Positions 52,621 to 60,009 of a DNA stretch of 64,000 bases are shown here, one piece after another. Source of the DNA: UBA7985 sp002711265 (GTDB lineage Bacteria > Pseudomonadota > Alphaproteobacteria > UBA7985); contig CBFIBS010000001.1 in NCBI GenBank assembly GCA_965660945.1, positions 124,001 through 188,000 of the forward strand, read 5' to 3'. The notes under the pieces were generated by a model. It was not told the origin of the DNA, did no database searches, and saw nothing but the letters and a program-made list of their open reading frames with translations. The position numbers and the translations under genes are program-made. Each line of letters starts with the position of its first letter. Positions within the stretch are counted from its first letter, which is position 1.

Positions 52621-53592
52621 ATGACGCCACAGGACCTCGAAGCCCGCATCGTCCGCTATGGTGACCTGCGCCCGTGCAAGACGGCCTTTATCGATGCCCA
52701 CACCCCCGGCTCGGACCAGAAGGAGAACTTCACCATCATCGGTGGCGGGGTTTCGGAAAGCCCGGATCAGCACGTGCACATCGCCCTGCCCCACGGCTTC
52801 AACATCGGCGCAGCGGGCCAGCCCCCGCGCTGCCGCAACTCCCTGCATTCCCACCGGACTGCGGAGGTGTTCTTCGTGCTCTCTGGGCGCTGGCGGTTCT
52901 TCTGGGGGCGCTGGGGGACGGCGGGTGAAGTCACGCTCGAGGCTGGCGACATTATCAATATCCCCACCGGCATCTTCCGCGGCTTTGAGAACATCGGCAC
53001 CGACTACGGGATGATCATGGCGATCCTCGGCGGTAACGATGCTGGCGGTGGAGTGATCTGGGCACCGCAGGTGATCGAGGACGCCCGCGACCACGGCCTG
53101 ATCCTTTCCGAACGCGGTCGGCTCTATGACAGTAAGAAGGGCGAGCAGCTGCCCGAAGGCGTCGGTCCCATGCCCCTGCTCTCCGAGGAAGAACTGAAGG
53201 CCTTCCCCGAGCCGACAGCGGCCGAAGTCGTCCCACACTACGTGGCGCGCTATCTGGACCTGCTCGCGCTGTCAGCCAAGGCTCCGGCACCGGTGATCGG
53301 CGCGCAGGGCAAGCTGGTCGATCGCCCCGGGTTCGAGGTTGATTTCCTGTCCCGTGGCTCGGCGCAGACCAATGCCAGCGCCAGCACGGTCGATGACGTG
53401 CTTATGCCCGCAACCGGGCACTGGCGGCTGAGCTGGTCGGGCGGCACCACCGCGCTCAACCCCGGCGATACCGCCAGCATACCCGCCGGGCTGGCCTACA
53501 GCCTCGAACCCGCTATGACCGGGGAAGCCGGGGTCTACCGCGTGCGCGCGACCGACGACCCCGCCGGCGCAACCTGGAAACCCCAAGCCTGA
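52621..53592 (+). CDS. Cupin-domain (bicupin) protein
   Basis: This 323-aa protein has a full N-terminal cupin (about residues 50-150), with metal motif SLHSHRTAEVFFVLSGRW and GDIINIPTGIFRGFEN. A second, weaker cupin (about 220-315) has MPATGHWRLSWSGGTTALNPGDTASIPAG without the histidines, so only the first half is likely to hold metal. GAGGAGAGA precedes the ATG at 52621; the frame is open upstream but overlaps the previous gene. Bicupins include quercetinase-type dioxygenases and isomerases. It lies between the SnoaL and MetE-like genes of the operon. Confidence 0.78.
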   Translation: MTPQDLEARIVRYGDLRPCKTAFIDAHTPGSDQKENFTIIGGGVSESPDQHVHIALPHGFNIGAAGQPPRCRNSLHSHRTAEVFFVLSGRWRFFWGRWGTAGEVTLEAGDIINIPTGIFRGFENIGTDYGMIMAILGGNDAGGGVIWAPQVIEDARDHGLILSERGRLYDSKKGEQLPEGVGPMPLLSEEELKAFPEPTAAEVVPHYVARYLDLLALSAKAPAPVIGAQGKLVDRPGFEVDFLSRGSAQTNASASTVDDVLMPATGHWRLSWSGGTTALNPGDTASIPAGLAYSLEPAMTGEAGVYRVRATDDPAGATWKPQA

Positions 53593-53604
53593 GGAAGCAG
53601 CACC

Positions 53605-54726
53605 ATGGCCGTAAAGACCACCCACGTGGGCTCCCTGCCCCGAAGTCAGGAAGTCGTCGATTTCATCTTCGCCCGGGAACAGGGCAAGGACTACGATCCG
53701 GCATCCTTTGATGCCGCCATGACTTCGGCGGTCGCCGCGACCGTAGCCCGGCAGAAAGACGCCGGGGTCAGCATTGTCTCCGACGGCGAAACCTCGAAGA
53801 TTTCCTACGCCACCTACGTCAAGGACCGCTACACCGGCTTTGACGGCGACAGCCCGCGCAACGCCCCCGCTGACCTCAAGCTGTTCCCCTCCTTTCTCCA
53901 GCGGCTTGCTGATGACGGCGGCACCCCGACCTATGCCCGGCCCATGTGCGTGGGCGAAGTCCGCTCCAAAGGCCAGGACGAGCTGAACAAGGACATCGGC
54001 AACCTGCGCGCGGCTATGGACGCCAGCGGCGTCGAGCACGGCTTCATGAACGCGGCCTCACCGGGGGTGATCTCGCTGTTCCTGCAGAACGATTTCTACC
54101 CCACGCGCGAAGCTTATCTTGCCGCGCTGGCCGACGCGATGCGAGAGGAGTACCAGACCATCGTTGCAGCTGGGCTGGACCTGCAGCTCGACTGCCCCGA
54201 TCTGGCGCTGTCGCGGCACATGCTGTTCACCGATCTCAGCGACGAAGAGTTTCTCAAGGTCGCAGCCCTGCACGTCGAAGCGCTGAACCACGCGCTTGAG
54301 GGTGTGCCCAGCGAACGCGTCCGGGTCCACATTTGCTGGGGTAACTACGAGGGGCCGCACGTCTGCGACATTCCCATGGCAAAGATGTTCGACACCCTGA
54401 TGAGCACGCATGCGGGCAAGGTGCTGTTCGAGACCTCCAACCCCCGGCACGGGCACGAATGGGCGGTCTTTGCCGAGCGGCGCAAGGACATCCCGGAGGA
54501 CAAGATCCTCGTCCCCGGTGTGATCGATTCCACCACCAACTTCGTCGAGCACCCCGAACTGGTGGCCGAGCGCATCCGGCGCTTTGTCGACATGGTCGGC
54601 GCGGATCGGGTGATTGCCGGCTCAGATTGTGGCTTCGGCACCTTCGCCGGGTTCGGTGCTGTGGACCCTGATATTGCCTTTGCCAAGCTTTCTGCGCTCA
54701 GCGAGGGCGCTGCGCTGGTGGGCTGA
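53605..54726 (+). CDS. MetE-like zinc thiol-transferase family protein
   Basis: This 373-aa protein belongs to the cobalamin-independent methionine synthase catalytic-domain family (also UROD/MetE-like). The start TTHVGSLPRSQE, the zinc-site pair HICWG and the later SDCGFGTF (an H-x-C...C site), and the glutamate in ETSNPR are all conserved. A complete MetE is twice as long, so this is the stand-alone form, which includes epoxyalkane:coenzyme M transferase and methyl-transfer enzymes. It is last in the operon, 12 bases after the cupin gene, and is followed by a nested terminator. It may transfer an alkyl group to or from a thiol. Confidence 0.75.
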   Translation: MAVKTTHVGSLPRSQEVVDFIFAREQGKDYDPASFDAAMTSAVAATVARQKDAGVSIVSDGETSKISYATYVKDRYTGFDGDSPRNAPADLKLFPSFLQRLADDGGTPTYARPMCVGEVRSKGQDELNKDIGNLRAAMDASGVEHGFMNAASPGVISLFLQNDFYPTREAYLAALADAMREEYQTIVAAGLDLQLDCPDLALSRHMLFTDLSDEEFLKVAALHVEALNHALEGVPSERVRVHICWGNYEGPHVCDIPMAKMFDTLMSTHAGKVLFETSNPRHGHEWAVFAERRKDIPEDKILVPGVIDSTTNFVEHPELVAERIRRFVDMVGADRVIAGSDCGFGTFAGFGAVDPDIAFAKLSALSEGAALVG

Positions 54727-54732
54727 CAGCCC

Positions 54733-54776
54733 AGCCCCGTGCCGTCCGGGTGGGTTCAGCCCGCCCCCACGGGGCT
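54733..54776. terminator. Nested bidirectional hairpin terminator
   Basis: AGCCCCGTG (54733-54741) pairs with CACGGGGCT (54768-54776), and inside it GGGTGGG (54768-type inner arm at 54748-54754) pairs with CCCGCCC (54760-54766) around a TTCAG loop with one wobble. It sits between the convergent MetE-like gene and the iron-type alcohol dehydrogenase, six bases after the former's stop. There is no U-run, so it may work as a transcript-end stabiliser. Confidence 0.6.
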
Positions 54777-55948
54777 CACAGCAGTTCGAGTAGCAGGCCG
54801 CGCAGGTTCTCCGCGGTCAGCGGGATCGGGTTGCCCCCGCAGCTGGGATCGGCCAGCGCCTCCCGCACCAGCCGGTCGGGGTCAGGATCAGTCACCCCGA
54901 TTTCAGCAAGCGTTCGGGGGATGCCCAGACTGGCGTTGAACTCGTCGACGAAGGCCTGAAAACCCGCAAAACCGCCGTCAATCCCGATATAGCCCCCAGC
55001 GCGATCAAAGCGTGCCGCGATCGCCGGTGCGTTGAGGCGCAGAACCGCCGGCATGCAGACGGCATTGGTGGTGCCATGGTGGGTGCCGTGGATGGCGCCG
55101 ATGGGGTGAGACAGTGCGTGGATGGCGCCCAGCCCCTTCTGGAAGGCGACGGCGCCCATCATCCCGGCGGCCATCATCTGCCCCCGCGCCTGCAGGTCAT
55201 CGGGCTGGTTGTAGGCCCGAGGCAGGTTCTCGATGACCAGCCGCATGCCCTCCAGCGCGATACCCTGCGACATGGGATGAAAATGCGGGCTGGAGAAGGC
55301 TTCGACACAGTGGGCAAAGGCATCCAGTCCCGTGCCTGCCGTCAGCGTAGGCGGCAGGCCGATGGTCAGTTCCGGATCGCAGATCACCACCGACGGCAGC
55401 ACCCGCGGGTGGAAGATGATCTTCTTCTGCAGGGTATCGAGCTTGGTCAGGACACTGGCCCGGCCGACTTCAGAGCCCGTTCCCGCCGTGGTCGGCACGG
55501 CCACCGTTGGAAAGATCGCGTCGGCATCTGCACGGGTCCACCAGTCGTCGATGTCCTCGAAGTCCCAGACCGGGCGGCGCTGCCCCGCCATGAAGGCCAC
55601 CATCTTGCCCAGATCCAGCCCGGACCCGCCACCGAAGGCCACCACACCGTCGTGGTGACCCGCGCGGAAGGCCTGCACCCCGGCTGCGAGGTTAGCGTCC
55701 GAAGGATTGGGGTCGACGTCGGCGAACAGACCCGCGGACTGCTTGCTGCCAGCGCCTGAGATCAGCCCTGCCCGGCTGAGGCCATCGAGCGCGGTGCGGG
55801 TGATGGCAGCATCGGCCAAGCCCCGGTCGGTGACCAGCAGGGGACGCTTGATCCCGGCCTGGGCACAGGCATCGGCCAGCTCCCCGATCCGGCCGGCGCC
55901 AAATCGCACGTTGGTCGGGTAGGACCAGTTGGCGGTGAAGCTGGTCAT
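54776..55948 (-). CDS. Iron-containing alcohol dehydrogenase
   Basis: This 390-aa group III alcohol dehydrogenase has the NAD-binding GGGSGLDLGKM, the metal ligands in DAFAHCVEAF and HALSHPIGAIHGTHHG, and PTTAGTGSEVGRASVL. It oxidises an alcohol with NAD(P); the branch is like the maleylacetate reductase/butanol dehydrogenase relatives. GAGGAGAGGAG precedes the ATG at 55948; the frame is open to 56023 but that part looks non-coding. It is convergent with the operon end and divergent from the reductive-dehalogenase gene. Confidence 0.85.
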   Translation of the reverse strand: MTSFTANWSYPTNVRFGAGRIGELADACAQAGIKRPLLVTDRGLADAAITRTALDGLSRAGLISGAGSKQSAGLFADVDPNPSDANLAAGVQAFRAGHHDGVVAFGGGSGLDLGKMVAFMAGQRRPVWDFEDIDDWWTRADADAIFPTVAVPTTAGTGSEVGRASVLTKLDTLQKKIIFHPRVLPSVVICDPELTIGLPPTLTAGTGLDAFAHCVEAFSSPHFHPMSQGIALEGMRLVIENLPRAYNQPDDLQARGQMMAAGMMGAVAFQKGLGAIHALSHPIGAIHGTHHGTTNAVCMPAVLRLNAPAIAARFDRAGGYIGIDGGFAGFQAFVDEFNASLGIPRTLAEIGVTDPDPDRLVREALADPSCGGNPIPLTAENLRGLLLELL

Positions 55949-56084
55949 GGCTGCGGCTCCTCTCCTCTCTGCGCGAGCAGTGTCAGACCGAGCCTGAACC
56001 AAGCCCCCCGACAGAGCAATCAAAAGCAGCGCCCCATGGCCGCAAGTTTTCGCAGCGCGGTTTAAGAGCGCACAGGGCCTGCGT

Positions 56085-56097
56085 TATCATGGTGATA
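56085..56097. promoter_or_regulatory. Small palindrome in the ADH / dehalogenase divergent region
   Basis: TATCATGGTGATA is a five-base-arm inverted repeat with a three-base spacer, about 65 bases upstream of the chosen dehalogenase start and 137 upstream of the alcohol dehydrogenase start. Short spaced repeats of this type bind small dimeric regulators; nothing in the window identifies one, and a chance repeat of this size is possible. Confidence 0.3.
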
Positions 56098-56161
56098 GTG
56101 CGTCGCCCCGTAAGGTCTTGCCCTTTGCTGTGAAATGGGTAGGATTACAATAATACGTGAC

Positions 56162-59100
56162 ATGTCACGCTTTTTTGACTTCAAGGGTTTAACCATGGGT
56201 AAGCTGTTTTCGACCAAGGACCGGCCGGTTCACTTGGGTTCTTTTCCACTGGAAAAGCTGCGCCGGCTCGATCAGGCCGCGGGGCTGCAGGGTCTGAAGC
56301 CCTCTGCGCCTCTTACCTTCACCCGCCCGGAAGACCCACACTCGATCGTCAATGCCATGGCCGAATATATGGGCATGCTGGACACGGTTCGCGTGGGCAA
56401 CATGAACCCGCAGCTCGCCAAATGCCCCGATGATCCGGCCGAGCGCAGCCGTCACCTCAAGGCCTTTGCCTACTTCACCAATGCGTCCATGGCCGGAACC
56501 TGTGCGCTGGAGAGCGCAGACACACTGCCCGAGCCCTACCGCAACCCGGAGATCAACCAACTCGCCCACCGTCTGCGCACTGAACAGACCAAGACCCTCG
56601 CCGCAGGCATGGACATGATCATGGCCGATCTCAAGGCCAGCATGGACCTCGAGGTCACGGGCGTTGATGAGCACAGCTACGCGCTGGTGATCGCCTTCGC
56701 CCATCCGCGTGACCCCCGGGCTGACGAGCCGGGCAGCGAATGGATCCGCGATGCACAGGCACAGCGCAGCGCGCTGCGTGCCAACGAATGCGCCAGCGTG
56801 CTGGCCAATTATCTGCGCCTGCTAGGCCATCAGGCGCGCAGCCATAGCGTGACCAGCAGCGAAGTCTGCCTCAACCGGCTTGCGGTCAAGGCCGGCATTG
56901 CCATCGCCAAAGACGGCGAGGCGCACAGCCCGCTGTGCCCGCAGGGCATGGGGCTGGCCGTCGTCACCACCGATTTCGCGCTCGAAGCCGATCGTCCGCT
57001 CGATCCAACGCAGTCATTTCCGGTGGAGGCCCCGGGGTTCGAGCACCGCAACTTCGCCGACAGCGAGCATCCTTTCGAAACGTTGCGACGGGTCGATCAA
57101 CCGACAACCTTCATCGACGAGCCGCGCGTCGCGCGGGTGCCCAAGCGCGCCGACATGTTCGCCCGGGCGCAGTTCGGCGATCTGGGTCCGAACATTCAGA
57201 AGGCGGCCACCAACGGTAAATTTGTGCGGCAGGCGCCGACCTCTTGGGCGCAGCGGCGGGTGATGTCGGCACTGGCCCTGATCCAGAACGGCGCCCCGGC
57301 CAGCGAGCAGCAGGCGGGCTATGATGACCCCGAACGCAACGCCGCGCTGGTCAAGGCAGCCGCCTACTGGCTTGGTGCGGATGCCGTGGGCATCTCCCGC
57401 TGTCCCGAGTGGAGCTACTACAGCCACGACGCCCGCGGGGAAGAGATCGTGCCCTACCACGATCAGGCGATTTCGGTCGTGGTTGATCAAGGCTTCGACA
57501 CCATGGAAGGCGCCAGCGGTGATGACTGGATCAGCTGCGCGCAGTCGATGCGGGCTTATCTGCGCTATGCCCTGATCGGCGGGGTGCTGGCCCGGCACAT
57601 GCGCAGCCTCGGGTTCTCGGCACGCTCGCACACGGCCACCGATGGCGAAGTCCTGCAGCCGCCGCTGCTGCTGCTCGCAGGCCTGGGTGAAGTCAGCCGG
57701 ATCGGTGAGGTCATCCTCAACCCGTTCCTCGGCCCACGGCTGAAATCGGGCGTGATCACGACGTCGATGCCGCTGGCCCACGACCGGCCGATCGACTTCG
57801 GTTTGCAGGCCTTCTGCGAGAGCTGCAACAAGTGCGCGCGAGAGTGCCCCAGCGGCGCGATTACCGCGGGACCGAAGCTGATGTTCAACGGCTACGAGAT
57901 CTGGAAGTCGGACAGTCAGCGCTGTACCAACTACCGTCTGACCGTCCCCGGCGGGGCCATGTGCGGCCGCTGCATGAAAACCTGCCCCTGGAACCTCGAA
58001 GGGTTGATGGTCGAAGGCCCCTTCCGCTGGATGGCGATGAACGTGCCGCAGGCCGCGCCGTGGCTGGCGCGCATGGATGACTGGGTCGGCCACGGCCGCA
58101 TCAACCCGGTGAAAAAGTGGTGGTGGGACCTCGAAGAACAGGACGACGGCAGTTATTCCACCGACGTGACCAGCGTCAACCAGCGCGAAATTCAGACCGA
58201 TCTGGACCTGAAATACGAGGACCAGACCCTCGCCGTCTACCCCGCCCCGCTGGCCCCTCATCCCTACCCCTCGCCCTTCATCATGGACCGGGAGAAGGCG
58301 ATCGAGGCCTATCAGGCCATGGTCACGGCGGAAGCCTACAAGCTGCATCTTGCCGAAGGCACCATCGACGAAGTCGCCCACGTCTACAAGCTCGATCCCG
58401 ACGCGCCGGTGATGCAAGTGCTGGTCTCCAAAGCCGAGGAGATGGCGCCGGGGCTGGTGCTCTATGAACTGACCGACCCGGCCGGGCAACCCTTGCCCGA
58501 GTGGGCCGCGGGCGCGCATATCGACGTGGTGGTCTCGCCGGAGTTCCTGCGCCAGTACAGCCTCGCCGGTGACCCGGCGGACCGCAGCAAGTACGTGCTC
58601 GGGGTCCTGCGCGAGGACGAGGGCCGGGGCGGCTCCAAGCTAATGCACCGCATTTTCAGCGAAGGCCGTCGGGTGTTCATCTCCAAACCGATCAACCACT
58701 TCCCGATCATGGACAACCCCGGCAGCAAGAGCTGGCTCATGGGCGGGGGCATCGGGGTCACGCCGATGATCGCCATGGCCCACGAGTTGTACGCACAGGG
58801 GCGCGATTTTGCCCTGCACTACAGCGTCAGCAAGCGCGAAACGGCTGGGTTCTGGGAACTGCTGTCCGACGTGCCATGGGCAGACCGCGTGCAGGTGCAC
58901 GTCAGCGCGGAGGGCAGCCGAGCCGACCTCAGCGCTCTGCTGAGCAACCCCAGCGCCGGCGATCATGTCTACTGCTGCGGGCCCGATGCCTACATGCAGT
59001 CCGTCATGGATGCCGCCGAAGCCGGTGGCTTTCCTGAGGATGCCCGCCATCTGGAATACTTTGCCGTGCCGGAAATGCCCGAGTACGAGAACCACCCCTT

Positions 59101-59356
59101 CGAGCTGGAACTCAAGGACGGGCGCGTCCTGCCGGTGGCGGAGGACCAGAACGCGGCGGCCGTGCTGCAGGACGCGGGCTTCAAGATCGATATCAAGTGT
59201 TCTGACGGCATCTGCGGTGTCTGCAAGTGCGGGGTGCTGGAGGGCGAGGTGGAGCACCGGGACTTCGTGCTGAGTGGCAAGCAGCGCGAAACCAGCTTCA
59301 TCAGCTGCCAGTCACGCGCAGTGGAACCGGGCGGCCGGATCAAGATCGACCTTTGA
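56162..59356 (+). CDS. Reductive dehalogenase fused to NAD(P)H oxidoreductase (self-sufficient RdhA)
   Basis: This protein of about 1064 aa starts with an RdhA-type region that holds a duplicated cobalamin-binding fold (see findings). Two [4Fe-4S] sites follow: C552, C555, C558 and C562 (CESCNKCARECP), then C588, C601, C604 and C608 (GAMCGRCMKTCPWN). Then come an FAD-binding RQYSLAG (about residue 797), NAD-binding GGGIGVTP (about 861), CCGPD, and a plant-type [2Fe-2S] ferredoxin with C1013, C1018, C1021 and C1049. Such catabolic, oxygen-tolerant RdhA proteins (BhbA and NpRdhA types) remove halogens from phenols using NADPH. No Tat signal is present, so it is cytoplasmic. ATG at 56135 or 56195 are alternative starts. 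Confidence 0.85.
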   Translation: MSRFFDFKGLTMGKLFSTKDRPVHLGSFPLEKLRRLDQAAGLQGLKPSAPLTFTRPEDPHSIVNAMAEYMGMLDTVRVGNMNPQLAKCPDDPAERSRHLKAFAYFTNASMAGTCALESADTLPEPYRNPEINQLAHRLRTEQTKTLAAGMDMIMADLKASMDLEVTGVDEHSYALVIAFAHPRDPRADEPGSEWIRDAQAQRSALRANECASVLANYLRLLGHQARSHSVTSSEVCLNRLAVKAGIAIAKDGEAHSPLCPQGMGLAVVTTDFALEADRPLDPTQSFPVEAPGFEHRNFADSEHPFETLRRVDQPTTFIDEPRVARVPKRADMFARAQFGDLGPNIQKAATNGKFVRQAPTSWAQRRVMSALALIQNGAPASEQQAGYDDPERNAALVKAAAYWLGADAVGISRCPEWSYYSHDARGEEIVPYHDQAISVVVDQGFDTMEGASGDDWISCAQSMRAYLRYALIGGVLARHMRSLGFSARSHTATDGEVLQPPLLLLAGLGEVSRIGEVILNPFLGPRLKSGVITTSMPLAHDRPIDFGLQAFCESCNKCARECPSGAITAGPKLMFNGYEIWKSDSQRCTNYRLTVPGGAMCGRCMKTCPWNLEGLMVEGPFRWMAMNVPQAAPWLARMDDWVGHGRINPVKKWWWDLEEQDDGSYSTDVTSVNQREIQTDLDLKYEDQTLAVYPAPLAPHPYPSPFIMDREKAIEAYQAMVTAEAYKLHLAEGTIDEVAHVYKLDPDAPVMQVLVSKAEEMAPGLVLYELTDPAGQPLPEWAAGAHIDVVVSPEFLRQYSLAGDPADRSKYVLGVLREDEGRGGSKLMHRIFSEGRRVFISKPINHFPIMDNPGSKSWLMGGGIGVTPMIAMAHELYAQGRDFALHYSVSKRETAGFWELLSDVPWADRVQVHVSAEGSRADLSALLSNPSAGDHVYCCGPDAYMQSVMDAAEAGGFPEDARHLEYFAVPEMPEYENHPFELELKDGRVLPVAEDQNAAAVLQDAGFKIDIKCSDGICGVCKCGVLEGEVEHRDFVLSGKQRETSFISCQSRAVEPGGRIKIDL

Positions 59357-59449
59357 CGACGGACGGGCATCTCACTTCGGGTCTTGCTCCGCAGCGTTCT
59401 GAGGATACCTCTTTGAGCGTTGGTTAGTTTCGGAACGGGAGATCCACGC

Positions 59450-59935
59450 ATGCATCGGCGAAGAATATTTTCCCTAGCACTGGGCGCTGGAACGCTGGCG
59501 GCCCTGCCGCAATCGGCGCTGGCGCTGTCGGCTGAGCCCGAGCGCGCCGAAATCACCGTATACCGCTCGCCGACCTGTGGGTGCTGCATCGCGTGGGTGG
59601 AGCACCTGCAGCGCGAAGGCTTCGACGTCGAAGTCATCGACATCGAACAGACCCAGCTCTACGCCCTCAAAGCGCGGTTGGGCCTGACAGCGGCGCTTGC
59701 ATCCTGCCACACAGCCATCCTCGGCGACTATTTCATCGAGGGCCACGTGCCCGCTGGCGACATCGCGCGCTTGCTCGATGAGCGTCCGGCGGCGGCGGGA
59801 CTGACGGTCCCGGGCATGCCCATCGGGTCGCCGGGCATGGAAATGGATGATGAGAAGGAAGCCTTCGACACCCTGCTGGTGCTCGAAGACGGGTCGACTG
59901 AAATCTTTGAACGCCACCCCGGCACCGAAGCCTGA
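59450..59935 (+). CDS. DUF411 metal-binding protein, secreted
   Basis: This 161-aa protein has a signal peptide (Tat-like RRR start, hydrophobic core, ALA cleavage) and a thioredoxin-like DUF411 domain. Motifs are YRSPTCGCCIAWVEHL, ASCHTAILGDYFIEGHVPAGDI and VPGMPIGSPGME. DUF411 proteins are linked to copper or other metal handling. The CGCC pair could bind metal or take part in redox. ATG at 59450 has GGGAGA upstream. It lies 93 bases after the dehalogenase gene on the same strand, but a functional link is not shown. Confidence 0.85.
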   Translation: MHRRRIFSLALGAGTLAALPQSALALSAEPERAEITVYRSPTCGCCIAWVEHLQREGFDVEVIDIEQTQLYALKARLGLTAALASCHTAILGDYFIEGHVPAGDIARLLDERPAAAGLTVPGMPIGSPGMEMDDEKEAFDTLLVLEDGSTEIFERHPGTEA

Positions 59936-59955
59936 CACTCAATCAGGGTGAGGCC

Positions 59956-60008
59956 CTGACCGACCCGACCCGACCCGACCCGATCCGGCCCAGCCCGACC
60001 CAGCCCGC
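59956..60008. repeat. Degenerate CGACC pentanucleotide repeat
   Basis: Four perfect CGACC units (59961-59980) are flanked by TGACC and by CGATC, CGGCC, CAGCC, CGACC, CAGCC, together about ten 5-bp units between two convergent genes. A TCAGGG-TGAGG-CCCTGA hairpin (59943-59959) precedes it. Slippage-type repeat; no function evident. Confidence 0.7.
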
Positions 60009-60009
60009 T

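Noticed and set aside
59956..60008. CRISPR-like repeat
   Set aside because: Five-base units without spacers are a simple tandem repeat, and no cas genes are near.
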